Shown here: in pieces, positions 35,401 to 43,906 of the stretch | How the letters are laid out: the number at the start of each line of letters is the position of its first letter | How positions within the stretch are numbered: position 1 is the first letter of the stretch | Virus record (IMG/VR): IMGVR_UViG_3300022752_004319 | Span: 62,001-126,000 of that record | Source: a virus | Length of the DNA stretch: 64,000 nucleotides | Reading direction: 5' to 3' (one strand) | The notes under the pieces: model-generated | What the model was told of the DNA's origin: nothing | What the model saw: the letters and a program-made list of their open reading frames with translations, nothing else | Databases searched by the model: none | Translations under genes and position numbers: made by a program

Positions 35401-38400
35401 TACAGAGGGTGTTGTATCATACAATGGAAATACTGGTAATTTAGCATCAAATCAAACAGTTTCGATGTTAAACACCCCTTTCTTTGTAAACGCTTTTATA
35501 GAAGGAGTTAAAAATGACAGAGATGATTTGAATTACCCATATCTAAAAGCTGCTTATCTTTTTATAAATAGTTTACCTCTATCAACATTACGAGAACCTC
35601 TCAAAAATATAATTGACGCAGAAGATAATTCTAAAAATCCAGCTAATGATTATTTATACGCAACACTTACAAAATTTGGTGCCGTTCATAGGTTACCGTA
35701 TGCTTGGATAATAAAGTATGGTTCGATTTGGCATCGATATAAAAAGTTCATTGAAACAGGCGAAGATATCTTAGATTCCGTTTGGAAAAATGTTGATGTT
35801 TCCAAAATATATTATCCAATAGGAAACAATTTAGGACATAACTATAAGACTAAAGATTTAAATGGTAATAATATTAGTTTGTATGGTCAAACTACGGTGA
35901 CAATATCTGGTTCGATTGAATCAATTAAAAGGAAGTATGTTGGTTTTTATCCTGGATTAATAAATGATGTTTTGTTTTTTTTCACAGGACAAAATTACTT
36001 CTCTGATTATGGAGATGTTAATTTGGATACGGTTGTTGCTGAAGGTTTGGATATTGGACTTTCGAGTTCCGTTATGAGACTACCAAGAGGGTATGACCCT
36101 ACACTCGCCAACCTCAACACTTCTTTAGATTTTGCGGGATGGTACACAGCATTCAATGTAAAAGAATCACCCAAGTTCAATTCAAATATGAGAGGAAAAA
36201 CAATTATTTTACCCAGTTTTGGAACCAACTATAATCAAGTACAATTTGAGTGTTTTAGACTTTTAGGAACAAGTTTAATTCAAAACCAAGAAATTTTTAA
36301 CAATAATGCGGTAAATGACGGGTCTGTTAGATTTTTCTGGGGGTGTTCTAATTTTGGATATTTTGATTTGAGCTCTATAGAAAAACCTAGATATGATGAG
36401 TATTTTAATATCATATCATCAACAGAACTAAATTCAAAAGCATTCAATCTAAGTGACACATATTCGAACATAGAAGAAATATTCGGCGTGTTTAAAACAG
36501 AAATTTTAGACGCATTCGAGTTGGAGTTTTTAAAATTCAGTAGATCTTCAAGACAATTGGATGAAAGTGATTTAGCTGACGATAACGTAGCAAATAGAAC
36601 ATTTCAACAAATTTTTGCAAATTGTTTAGTTGTTGACAAATCTGTAGTTAATCAGAATACAGCAGGGGGGACACAGACTGACTATTTAACAGCATTGAGT
36701 AATGAACAAGGTAGGTCAATCACTCAAGCTTTACAAACATTTTTGAATTATAATTTAGCGTTTAGATATGGTAATCCCGGAAATTATGATCGTAGATTGT
36801 TTGGTAGTATAACAACCAATCAACGAAATAGAGTTTTTGATTCGTATGAGTTTGAACCCTACGTGACTGGTACATTACCTGGTGATGGATCAAATATTGC
36901 TTTTAGTATTTCATATTTACAAAATACCCAAGCGTGGAATACCTTACTGACGTACGTAGGGTTTGCTACTAATCCAAATTTAGAATATACAGATGACGGT
37001 AGTTTTTTTACAGATTTCTTTATTACGATGAATGTTAAATTTACATCTGAAAATATAAAAACCGTAGCCCCACTTGTTAAACTTTTTGGAAAACAAAAAC
37101 TATTTGCAACAAATTACAACTATACAAGAAATGATTTCGTAAATGATATAAATGAATTTTACAATCAAAAAGAAAATTTTCTTAATGTTACCCTTAATGC
37201 TTTGTTTGATAAACTTCAAAAAGAATTACCACAAGTACAAGAAACGGCAACTAAACCACTTTTATCCGTAATTGATGGTTTACCACCAAAATTGGATTTA
37301 TGGGAAGCTTTCAAATCTTTTAATGATAAATGGATAGCTGGATCAAATTTTGATGAAAAAATATTGTTTCAAGAAGTTTTGTTTTTGGATAGAGCAAACA
37401 GGGACATAGGTGATGTTTTAGTAGACCCATTCAAACTTTTAAATTTCATAAATTCACCTTCAACCCTCAATGCTAGAGTTATAGATTATGTAAGTCAAAT
37501 TTTGGCCGACAATAAATTTTTTATGATGCCAATACCTGCATACATAAATTGGTGGGGTGACGGAGAGGTTCAAAATGGAATAGAACCCAAAAGTCAAAAC
37601 GTTTATGACGTTGCCAATAATTTATTTGGAATATATCAAAATGTTGATGTGAGATACTCGCAACCAGCATTTTTGTGTTATTATGTTGGTAACCCCAGTC
37701 AACACTTAGATTTCAAAACAAATCCTAATTATTTGTGGAAATCAGATAGTTTTGATTTGACTTCGGATCAAGTTCCTGTATCAGTTCCAATTAACGACAA
37801 AAAAGATTGGGCTAACTCAAATAGAGTGGTTGGTTTTGACGTTGATTTTGGAACAAGAAATCAAAACATATTTAGTTCAATAAATTTAGATCAGATAATT
37901 GGGGCATCTACTTCAGAGGCCAATAAGGTTATTACTGAAATAGCAATTCAAGCGGGTGGTGCAAAATCTAGTTTAGGTAGTGTAAGTCTTTACAATCTAT
38001 ACAAAACTAGAAGTTATACAGTTAGGGTAGAAGCTTTGGGTTGTGCATTACTTCAACCCACAATGTATTTTAATCTAAGGAATGTTCCAATGTTTAATGG
38101 GTCTTATCAAATCCAATCAGTAGAACATAGAATAGAAGCTGGTTCTTTCAGGACTTATTTTGAAGGAATACGGATACCATTCTACTCACTACCAAAAATT
38201 GATAAACAATTAATATCAGTTAATAATAATCTTTTAGGGGAACTACTCAAATCAATAAGACGACTTAAACAAACTAGTGTGATATCATCGGCAGAAACTA
38301 CCAATAGTATTACAATAGCGGATTCAATTCAACAGAATCTCAATTATACAACAACAAGCCCTGTTTTGTGTAGGACAAGTATTGAATCAGCAGAAACACC

Positions 38401-39007
38401 TTATAATGAGTGGGTTGGTGGAGAAGGATTCACCACTGGTATTACATTTAATAATTTTTCAACAATATTAAAACAAAAAACAAGAAATATACCAGCTAGT
38501 TTTGTTTCAAAAGTAAGAGCTATGGTATTCTATACCGCATATATGAATGGACATGATACCACCAAATTTAAAACTTATAATTTTGATCTTGGAGGTACGC
38601 CTATTGCTGGTTATCCGTCAATTCCAAATATAAATTATGGAGGGTTAAACAAATATTTACAACCAACTTATGTGTGTAAACAATTATCTTCTGGTGTTCG
38701 TATTCCTTTTGGATCCTTTGAAAATTTTGATAAGTCAATAGACTTCATACTAAATTTATGGTTTACAACAGAAAGGAGTAATTTATTACTCACAAATAAA
38801 AATATAAACTATTCCAATATATGGCAAAGTGAGGCAGATTACGCGGTCAATATGTTTACATTGTGGTCTTATTACTGGCCTAGAAAAAGATTTCAGACAC
38901 CAAATGATTTTGAAAAATGGATAACGACCAATAGGTCATCATATGAACAATTTATGGCCTTAGGTAGAGAAGTTTATCAAAAACTAAAGGAATTTAAATT
39001 GATTTAA
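32441..39007 (+). CDS. Giant baseplate hub-type protein (2188 residues)
   Basis: This is the largest gene in the window. An N-terminal tube-like domain is suggested near residues 145-250 ('RSFTPVVDMVLIDTMGRALFE', 'YPTFYLTIKGYYGKAIKYQLIL', 'NYRITLQFYSYKYTIL'). A long insertion-rich middle (about 300-1750) is unrecognised. Residues about 1840-1930 show a gp27/GpD hub-like end ('SYTVRVEALGCALLQPTMYFNL', 'GSYQIQSVEHRIEAGSFRTYFEGIRIP'). The final 220 residues, after a Ser/Thr linker, form a separate domain ('YNFDLGGTP', 'VRIPFGSFENFDKSIDFIL') whose layout recalls glucosaminidase/lysozyme-like domains, without a catalytic Glu I could assign. A hub with a C-terminal wall-degrading tip would parallel T4 gp27-gp5; this is inference. 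Confidence 0.8.
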   Translation: MADNFPKTNEDVFVIKDVDNIIIVDPNKTISKDGIVSERGINQENFVMYANLEAQMLPRTKLIQGQDLENTVQTQTLASINFLRPGGRTFLDNTYTDQFTGQDTLIGKGINQPSVDQLSKPNKTDEFYSKQNTQNSQDTGLLGIESIGIKNTRSFTPVVDMVLIDTMGRALFEKGDKSEYAFFFNLPYPTFYLTIKGYYGKAIKYQLILSKFSAAFEAATGNYRITLQFYSYKYTILAETQIGALFATPFMYTNDFKITQEIPPGSAAAQTSVGDDKTTVREVRTTRGRQFISDVYKKYKALGLIDENFPEITFPELRAQLQALQKNLETTFGQTDFSPLTDCEDYFAILDEYRNSITDTTNPSSWISKSIDPNKVFYLKSTDNSKPTKAYIFNQALRSNNQLAENALGSLQKTVTDFETPLLKNKTLGLDGKYKIGNNAPTPSEIKKIQEIDASKSNDLAIVKSNSFVKPITPDGVDWALTFELRNKRKPVNEAEVTSLQADEQQFFYTILSELDEEVAYPTYVFVFDGPGQFEDIIDKSLEELDQKKTEIVEKMSEFLSKKIEGPNGLGFKPTMRNIMAIIFASTEAFYRLLNLVHRDAWAVRNNSIRQLACYGDDKDSPDIKQNIRDINQNGQINQEVYPWPLYLKPEIDENKIQRYVAMYPGEQSEISKTRASDYQIWPEVQFVEEYIRGLTKSQSISQQSGNPAENDVGRLVNRITVNAVDFPTTNKIFADLQDVKFLYEIYERVYLQTYWDRLSRPTAQNSEVMTSLSEMEVINIRKALNTFGNPSLIKLLKNTAFRASNYLQVLRNISNEGVGISWQQFIRGIFTSDYLRVETQKDFSIFPSTTISSGFQFSDIDTSVLSKVSEYVKNSSSSSIDFLDLYPFIDPIWVNYNLSNITQRPIGYNSTTKSLFLNQSLNFITNFEKTANVELDINRPLVNNSYKKYTQPEIELISNIQQTGANTPIGFNTYYENKIKENKFLITEGVVSYNGNTGNLASNQTVSMLNTPFFVNAFIEGVKNDRDDLNYPYLKAAYLFINSLPLSTLREPLKNIIDAEDNSKNPANDYLYATLTKFGAVHRLPYAWIIKYGSIWHRYKKFIETGEDILDSVWKNVDVSKIYYPIGNNLGHNYKTKDLNGNNISLYGQTTVTISGSIESIKRKYVGFYPGLINDVLFFFTGQNYFSDYGDVNLDTVVAEGLDIGLSSSVMRLPRGYDPTLANLNTSLDFAGWYTAFNVKESPKFNSNMRGKTIILPSFGTNYNQVQFECFRLLGTSLIQNQEIFNNNAVNDGSVRFFWGCSNFGYFDLSSIEKPRYDEYFNIISSTELNSKAFNLSDTYSNIEEIFGVFKTEILDAFELEFLKFSRSSRQLDESDLADDNVANRTFQQIFANCLVVDKSVVNQNTAGGTQTDYLTALSNEQGRSITQALQTFLNYNLAFRYGNPGNYDRRLFGSITTNQRNRVFDSYEFEPYVTGTLPGDGSNIAFSISYLQNTQAWNTLLTYVGFATNPNLEYTDDGSFFTDFFITMNVKFTSENIKTVAPLVKLFGKQKLFATNYNYTRNDFVNDINEFYNQKENFLNVTLNALFDKLQKELPQVQETATKPLLSVIDGLPPKLDLWEAFKSFNDKWIAGSNFDEKILFQEVLFLDRANRDIGDVLVDPFKLLNFINSPSTLNARVIDYVSQILADNKFFMMPIPAYINWWGDGEVQNGIEPKSQNVYDVANNLFGIYQNVDVRYSQPAFLCYYVGNPSQHLDFKTNPNYLWKSDSFDLTSDQVPVSVPINDKKDWANSNRVVGFDVDFGTRNQNIFSSINLDQIIGASTSEANKVITEIAIQAGGAKSSLGSVSLYNLYKTRSYTVRVEALGCALLQPTMYFNLRNVPMFNGSYQIQSVEHRIEAGSFRTYFEGIRIPFYSLPKIDKQLISVNNNLLGELLKSIRRLKQTSVISSAETTNSITIADSIQQNLNYTTTSPVLCRTSIESAETPYNEWVGGEGFTTGITFNNFSTILKQKTRNIPASFVSKVRAMVFYTAYMNGHDTTKFKTYNFDLGGTPIAGYPSIPNINYGGLNKYLQPTYVCKQLSSGVRIPFGSFENFDKSIDFILNLWFTTERSNLLLTNKNINYSNIWQSEADYAVNMFTLWSYYWPRKRFQTPNDFEKWITTNRSSYEQFMALGREVYQKLKEFKLI

Positions 39008-39017
39008 TTAAAATATC

Positions 39018-39030
39018 GTATATTTATAAT
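39018..39030 (+). promoter_or_regulatory. GTATATTTATAAT motif, 39041 gene
   Basis: Positions 39018-39030 read GTATATTTATAAT, 10 nt before the ATG at 39041. Confidence 0.45.
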
Positions 39031-39040
39031 AAAAAAAATT

Positions 39041-39265
39041 ATGGAACTACAAAATATTTTGGACAACTATTTGGGTAAAAGAACACGATACACCCAAAAA
39101 CAAGTTGGTAATGGTTTTAGCGAAGTTTGTGACTTGGACACTGGAGATTGTTATACTGTAAGAGAAAGAGATGGGTTAATTGAAAGAGTAGATAATACTA
39201 TGAGAACAAATAGAAAAATTCAAGTTGAGACATCTCATGGAATAAAACAACTTTTAAATGGATAA
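39041..39265 (+). CDS. Small hypothetical protein
   Basis: The 74-residue product is not recognised. It is charged and probably soluble, with 'VCDLDTGDCYTVRERDGLIERVD' in the middle, where two Cys flank a DTGD turn. It has its own promoter-like motif and sits 3 nt before the next gene, forming a two-gene unit that ends at the terminator near 40000. The position after the hub gene suggests a minor virion or assembly protein; nothing in the sequence fixes this. Confidence 0.75.
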   Translation: MELQNILDNYLGKRTRYTQKQVGNGFSEVCDLDTGDCYTVRERDGLIERVDNTMRTNRKIQVETSHGIKQLLNG

Positions 39266-39268
39266 AAT

Positions 39269-39967
39269 ATGTCTATAGATAAAAAAATAATTCAAGAAAT
39301 TAAACGTCACTATCAAATCAACAAATATGTGACGGAACAAGAGGCACCACCAGCATTACCCGAAGTCCCAGCGGATCAAAATGCACCACTACCAGGGGTA
39401 CCAACCGATCCAAATGCTTTAGGTCAAACACCACTACCCGGAGCACCTACGGATCCTACTTTACCACAAGAAGCACCAACCCCAGAAGTAATTGACGTTG
39501 CTCAAGACGCTGAAGTTGAAAAAATCGGATCTGATGGTGAAAATATGGAAACAGAGTCAGGTTCAGAAGAACTTGATATAACGGATCTTGTCAACACACA
39601 AAAAGGAATTGAAAGTAAACAAGAAGAATATTTTGACAAGATGTTCAAACAATTAGATACACTTCAATCTAAAGTCGGTGAAATGGATCAACTTATTGAC
39701 AAAATTAATTCATTGGAAATGAAAGTTGAGAAGTACAGACCAAAAACTGCACAAGAAAAATTAGAGTTGAGAAGTCTAGACTCTGGCCCATTTAATCAAA
39801 AACTTACAGACTTTTTTGATGAGAAAGAAGAAGACCTTGAAAAGTCGGGAAAAAATGAGTATATTTTAACTTCTGATGAGGTTGAGAACATTGTACCATC
39901 TGATGTGAAGAAAAGTTTTGACATTACTTTACCACCACCTCCCTCAAATTTCAGATCCTATTATTGA
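39269..39967 (+). CDS. Hypothetical protein with Pro-rich linker and coiled coil
   Basis: The 232-residue product has a short basic N-terminal helix (1-20). A Pro/Ala-rich stretch (25-75) with near-repeats of 'PLPG.PTDPN' follows, then an acidic segment (75-110), a coiled coil (about 112-158, 'FKQLDTLQSKVGEMDQLIDK') and an acidic C-terminal third. No enzymatic motif is visible. It resembles head-associated or scaffold-like acidic coiled-coil proteins in composition only. It follows the preceding gene by 3 nt and a terminator follows 25 nt after the stop. Confidence 0.75.
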   Translation: MSIDKKIIQEIKRHYQINKYVTEQEAPPALPEVPADQNAPLPGVPTDPNALGQTPLPGAPTDPTLPQEAPTPEVIDVAQDAEVEKIGSDGENMETESGSEELDITDLVNTQKGIESKQEEYFDKMFKQLDTLQSKVGEMDQLIDKINSLEMKVEKYRPKTAQEKLELRSLDSGPFNQKLTDFFDEKEEDLEKSGKNEYILTSDEVENIVPSDVKKSFDITLPPPPSNFRSYY

Positions 39968-39992
39968 TTTTTTGAAATACTTGTTTATATTA

Positions 39993-40017
39993 AAAGGGTC
40001 ACAAAGACCCTTTTTTT
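39993..40017 (+). terminator. Intrinsic terminator between tail block and replication block
   Basis: A perfect 9-bp stem, AAAAGGGTC / GACCCTTTT, with a 5-nt ACAAA loop and T-run separates the structural unit from the gp32-led unit. Confidence 0.9.
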
Positions 40018-40056
40018 ATTTTATATTTTTAACCAACTTAAATTTTTACAAACAAC

Positions 40057-40887
40057 ATGATGAGTTCATTAGACGCCGTATTGGCACAGTACGAGAAAAA
40101 CCAATCAGGAGATGGTCTATCTCAAGAGGAAAAAATGAAGAAATACTTCGCTTGTATCCTCCCACAAAATTCGTCCACAGGACAAAAACGAGTTAGGATT
40201 CTTCCTACAACAGATGGATCTTCACCATTTAAAGAAGTATATTATCACGAACTACAAGTTGGTGGTAAATGGGTTAAACTTTTTGACCCAGGTAAAAACG
40301 ACAACGAAAGATCTCCGTTGAATGAACTCTATGAAGAGTTGAGAGCTACAGGCAAAGAATCTGATAAAGAGTTGGCAAAACAATATAACTCTAGGAAGTT
40401 TTATATCGTGAAGGTGATTGATCGTGATGCTGAAGAAGAAGGTGTAAAGTTCTGGAGGTTCAAACACAATTACAAAAACGATGGTATTCTCGATAAAATT
40501 ATTCCAATCTGGAGACAGAAGGGTGATATTACAGATCCAAAAAAAGGTCGTGATTTGATTATCGAACTCAGAAAAGAAAAATCTAACACTGGTAAAGAAT
40601 ACACAGCAATTCAAACCATTATGCACGACGATCCAAGTCCTCTACACAGTGATGCTCAAATTCAAAAAGAGTGGTTGGCAGATGAATTGACTTGGAGTGA
40701 TGTATACTCAAAAAAACCAATTGAGTATCTTGAGGCCATTTCTCGAGGTGAAACACCAAAGTGGGATTCTAATCAAAATAAGTATGTATATGGTAACTCC
40801 ACTGAAGCTGAAACTTCAATGGGAGGAGCACCAGCATACGAAGACCCTCAAGTTAATGCAGAACCAGACGAAGATCTACCTTTCTAA
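40057..40887 (+). CDS. Single-stranded DNA-binding protein (T4 gp32-like)
   Basis: The 276-residue product has an N-terminal basic/helical segment (LDAVLAQYEKNQ), then an OB-fold core with 'RVRILPTTDGSSPFKEVYYHEL', 'RKFYIVKVIDRD', 'VKFWRFKHNYKNDGILDKI' and 'GRDLIIELRKE', as in gp32 proteins. The zinc-binding His/Cys set of T4 gp32 is missing: only one Cys is present. The C-terminus is acidic and ends DEDLPF, very like the bacterial SSB tip (DDDIPF) that recruits partners. It leads the replication unit with RpiB 9 nt downstream. ATG 40057 and the following ATG are both possible starts. Confidence 0.92.
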   Translation: MMSSLDAVLAQYEKNQSGDGLSQEEKMKKYFACILPQNSSTGQKRVRILPTTDGSSPFKEVYYHELQVGGKWVKLFDPGKNDNERSPLNELYEELRATGKESDKELAKQYNSRKFYIVKVIDRDAEEEGVKFWRFKHNYKNDGILDKIIPIWRQKGDITDPKKGRDLIIELRKEKSNTGKEYTAIQTIMHDDPSPLHSDAQIQKEWLADELTWSDVYSKKPIEYLEAISRGETPKWDSNQNKYVYGNSTEAETSMGGAPAYEDPQVNAEPDEDLPF

Positions 40888-40896
40888 CAAAAAAAC

Positions 40897-41343
40897 ATGT
40901 CAAAGATATACATTGCATCAGACCACGCGGGTGTTGATTTAAAAGCACTCCTCGTGAATAGAATACAATCGAATGGTTTAGTTGTTGAGGATCTGGGCCC
41001 CGACACCTATGAAGCGGTCGATTACCCAGATTATGCTCACAAGGTAGGTAAAAAAATCTCAAATGAACCCGATAACATCGGTATCCTACTCTGTGGATCT
41101 GGCAATGGTGTATCAATTACATCCAACAAATGGAAAAATGTACGGGCGGCAATTTGTTGGAACTCAGAGATAGCGACCTTGGCAAGGTTACATAATAACG
41201 CAAATGTTTTGTGTATACCTTCCAGGTTCGTCTCTGTAGAAGATGCTATAGACATCTTAGATTATTTCTTAGAGACCAAGTTCGAAGGTGGAAGACACGA
41301 ACGTAGGGTTAACAAAATTCATATTCCAACAAATTTAATTTAA
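40897..41343 (+). CDS. rpiB: Ribose-5-phosphate isomerase B
   Basis: The enzyme interconverts ribulose-5-phosphate and ribose-5-phosphate in the pentose phosphate pathway. The 148-residue protein aligns by eye, without numbering shift, with E. coli RpiB: D9-H10 (SDHAG), the catalytic Cys66 in CGSGNG, H99 in LARLHN, and R133 and R137 in GGRHERRV. 'DYPDYA' and 'NKWKNVRAAIC' are also typical. It lies 9 nt after gp32 and 4 nt before uvsX, so it is expressed with the replication genes. I infer an auxiliary metabolic gene that raises ribose-5-phosphate for nucleotide synthesis, in line with nrdA/nrdB downstream. A sugar-modifying role (RpiB/LacAB relatives) is the main alternative. Confidence 0.95.
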   Translation: MSKIYIASDHAGVDLKALLVNRIQSNGLVVEDLGPDTYEAVDYPDYAHKVGKKISNEPDNIGILLCGSGNGVSITSNKWKNVRAAICWNSEIATLARLHNNANVLCIPSRFVSVEDAIDILDYFLETKFEGGRHERRVNKIHIPTNLI

Positions 41344-41347
41344 TTTT

Positions 41348-42364
41348 ATGGCAATTAAGAAAAAAGATTTTTCTGATATTAAGAAAAAATTCTCAACTTC
41401 AGCAAAATACAAACAACAAGAATATTTCGATTTAGGTCGTGAGTTCTTGGATGCTGTGGGACTTCCTGGTCCTGCGATCGGACATATTAATATGTTTTTA
41501 GGACACTCCGATACGGGTAAAACGACAGCGTTGATTAAGTCGGCAATAGATGCTCAGAAAAGAAATGTTCTACCTGTCTTCATTATCACAGAACAAAAAT
41601 GGGATTTTGGACACGCCAAAATGATGGGGTTCGAATGTGAAGAAGTTGTGGATGAATCAACTGGTGAAATAGACTGGGAAGGATTTTTCCTATTCAATAA
41701 TAACTTTCAATACATTGAACAGATCACAGATTACATCAATGAATTACTTGATGCACAAGAAAAAGGTGAGATTGATTACGATTTAGTTTTTCTTTGGGAT
41801 AGTGTCGGTTCGGTACCTTGTAAAATGACATTTGACGGTAAAGGTGGTAAACAACATAATGCATCCGTTCTTTCAGATAAGATTGGTATGGGTATTAACC
41901 AAAGAATCTCAGGATCGAGAAAAGCGGAATCCAAGTTCCAAAATACACTTATAATCGTTGCCCAACCTTGGGTAGAACTCCCAGATAATCCATTTGGCCA
42001 ACCTAAAATTAAAAGTAAAGGTGGTGAATCCATTTGGTTGAATTCCTCGATTGTCTTTCTATTTGGGAACCAAAAAGGTGCTGGTACTACCAAGATTACT
42101 GCTACAAAAGACAAAAGAACAGTGAAATTTGCATCTAGAACCAAAATTTCTGTTTTGAAAAATCATATCAATGGATTAGGATATGAAGATGGAAAAATTA
42201 TTGTAACACCTCATGGGTTTATTTCAGGAAAAGATACTGCAGAAGAAAAAGCATCGGTTGAGAAATACAAAAAAGAATATGCTGATTATTGGAAAGAAAT
42301 TCTAGGTCTAGATGGTGAGTTTACACTCAAGGAAGAAACAGAAGTTGAACATGAACAAGAGTGA
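41348..42364 (+). CDS. uvsX: UvsX-like RecA family recombinase
   Basis: This is the phage strand-exchange protein. The 338-residue product has Walker A GHSDTGKT (residues 52-59), Walker B 'YDLVFLWDSVGS' (about 140-150), and an L1/L2 region around 'SDKIGMGINQRIS..RKAES' and 'IIVAQPWVELP'. The C-terminus is acidic (ETEVEHEQE), as in UvsX and RecA. It should act with the gp32-like SSB in recombination-dependent replication. It overlaps the next gene (GTGA), which implies coupled translation of recombinase and nuclease. Confidence 0.93.
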   Translation: MAIKKKDFSDIKKKFSTSAKYKQQEYFDLGREFLDAVGLPGPAIGHINMFLGHSDTGKTTALIKSAIDAQKRNVLPVFIITEQKWDFGHAKMMGFECEEVVDESTGEIDWEGFFLFNNNFQYIEQITDYINELLDAQEKGEIDYDLVFLWDSVGSVPCKMTFDGKGGKQHNASVLSDKIGMGINQRISGSRKAESKFQNTLIIVAQPWVELPDNPFGQPKIKSKGGESIWLNSSIVFLFGNQKGAGTTKITATKDKRTVKFASRTKISVLKNHINGLGYEDGKIIVTPHGFISGKDTAEEKASVEKYKKEYADYWKEILGLDGEFTLKEETEVEHEQE

Positions 42365-43368
42365 AAACATTATTGATCGATGGAGATAATTTATTCAATC
42401 TCGGATTCTATGGTGTCAGAGAATTTTTTGTCGATGGAAATCACATCGGAGGACTTTTCCACTTCATCAACGCAATTCGAAAACAACTGGACGAACACGA
42501 TTACGACAAAGTCTTCGTGGTCTGGGATGGTGACCATAACTCACAACGACGTAGAGAATTATACCCAGACTACAAGTTAAACCGTAAAGAGCGCCTCAAT
42601 GAGTTTCAAAAAGAATCATTCAACATTCAACGAAACAAAGTTCAAAATTATCTAGAAGAATTTTTTATTCGACAATTAAGGGTGTCGTACAATGAGGGAG
42701 ATGATTTAATTTCGTATTATTGTCATAGGGCAACCAAAGAAACCATTACCATTTTTTCTTCAGATAAAGACCTCCTGCAGCTTTTAAGTCCTCGGGTGAG
42801 TGTGTACTCACCAATTCATAAAAAGTACTTCCACGAAGACGACAAGGTCAAATTAGACCATATTGAAGTTCCACATTGTAATCTATTGCTGGTGAAAATT
42901 TTACTCGGAGACAAATCGGATAATGTTTTTGGTATAATGAACTTTGGAGAAAAAAAACTTGTAAAATTTTTTCCAGAGGTACTTGAAATCCCGACCTCAA
43001 TTGACGATATTTTGTCAAAAGCAAAACAAATTTGTGAAACAAAAAAAGTTATAGGACTTGAAAATTTAATCAATGGAACCTGTAAAAAAGAAACGAGTGG
43101 TGAACAATATTTTATCAAAAGAAAATTGATTATGGATTTACAAGATCCGATGATCACACAAGAAGCGAAAGATCTTGTGGACGAACACATTCGAGAAAAC
43201 ATAGATCCAGAGGGAAGGAGTTATAAGAACGTAATCAGAATGATGACCCAAGATGGGTTTTTTAAATACATACCCAAATCAGACGAAGGATTTGTTGAGT
43301 TCATTCGTCCCTTTATGAAACTCACTCGTAAAGAAAAAAGAAAATTCAACAGAGAACAAAATAATTAA
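42361..43368 (+). CDS. 5'-3' exonuclease / RNase H of the FEN family (T4 Rnh-like)
   Basis: The 335-residue product has the full acid set of FEN-type nucleases: LLIDGDN (D7, D9), VVWDGD, NEGDDLI, SSDKDLLQL and LLGDKSDNVFG, the last preceding the helix-hairpin region. T4 RNase H removes RNA primers from lagging-strand fragments and interacts with gp32. The GTG start overlaps the uvsX stop by four bases (GTGA); no ATG is available near. The C-terminal 60 residues are basic, as in T4 Rnh. Confidence 0.92.
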   Translation: MKTLLIDGDNLFNLGFYGVREFFVDGNHIGGLFHFINAIRKQLDEHDYDKVFVVWDGDHNSQRRRELYPDYKLNRKERLNEFQKESFNIQRNKVQNYLEEFFIRQLRVSYNEGDDLISYYCHRATKETITIFSSDKDLLQLLSPRVSVYSPIHKKYFHEDDKVKLDHIEVPHCNLLLVKILLGDKSDNVFGIMNFGEKKLVKFFPEVLEIPTSIDDILSKAKQICETKKVIGLENLINGTCKKETSGEQYFIKRKLIMDLQDPMITQEAKDLVDEHIRENIDPEGRSYKNVIRMMTQDGFFKYIPKSDEGFVEFIRPFMKLTRKEKRKFNREQNN

Positions 43369-43398
43369 CAAAAAATTTGAAAAACCAAAAAAAAACCT

Positions 43399-43406
43399 TA
43401 TATTTA
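43399..43406 (+). promoter_or_regulatory. TATATTTA motif, 43424 gene
   Basis: It lies 17 nt before the ATG, in the 55-nt gap after the RNase H gene. Confidence 0.4.
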
Positions 43407-43423
43407 ATTAAATCAAAGAAATT

Positions 43424-43873
43424 ATGAAAGAACAAGAATTAGTAAAGTTAGAATTTTTGATTACACTTAATAACAATATTGTAATTCAAAGATATTTTAA
43501 CGTGAAAAATTACAACCAAAATGCCGAGAGGTCTATGGATGTCTATGAATATCTTAAAGATTTTTCTCATGAGTTTTTACTCGATCAAAAAATGAGAACA
43601 ACTGTTTATATGATGGATCTAGCTAATGAAATAATGGAGGATCCATCTATACTAGAAACCTCTATGACCGAAGGCCCAGAAGTGTTTCACTTTAAAATTT
43701 TAAAAGATAATATGACAATTTGTCATAGATCGTTAGATGCGAAAATTTTCCCACCTAAAATAAGATACACCGTAGACATACGCCAGCAAGTAAAAAGTGT
43801 ACTTCGAGACCTAACTGACATATTTTCATCTGAAGAATTAGAGACAAATTACCTTGACTATAGTCTAGTTTGA
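43424..43873 (+). CDS. Hypothetical protein in the replication cluster
   Basis: The 149-residue product is not recognised. The first 30 residues form beta strands (KLEFLITLNNNIVIQRYF), then helices (VYEYLKDFSHEFLLDQKMR; MDLANEIMED), then a beta/helix end with 'RYTVDIRQQVKSVLRDLTDIFSS'. It is acidic and has no membrane segment. It has its own promoter-like motif and precedes the gp41-like helicase by 33 nt. A replisome accessory role is possible from position only. Confidence 0.8.
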   Translation: MKEQELVKLEFLITLNNNIVIQRYFNVKNYNQNAERSMDVYEYLKDFSHEFLLDQKMRTTVYMMDLANEIMEDPSILETSMTEGPEVFHFKILKDNMTICHRSLDAKIFPPKIRYTVDIRQQVKSVLRDLTDIFSSEELETNYLDYSLV

Positions 43874-43875
43874 TT

Positions 43876-43883
43876 GTATTTAT
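43876..43883 (+). promoter_or_regulatory. GTATTTAT motif, gp41-like helicase
   Basis: It lies 23 nt before the helicase ATG, only 2 nt after the stop of the previous gene. Confidence 0.4.
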
Positions 43884-43906
43884 CAAAACACAAAAACATA
43901 TAAAGC

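Noticed and set aside
39269-39967. Prohead scaffold or protease assignment for the acidic coiled-coil protein
   Set aside because: Only composition supports it; no capsid, portal or prohead protease gene is nearby.
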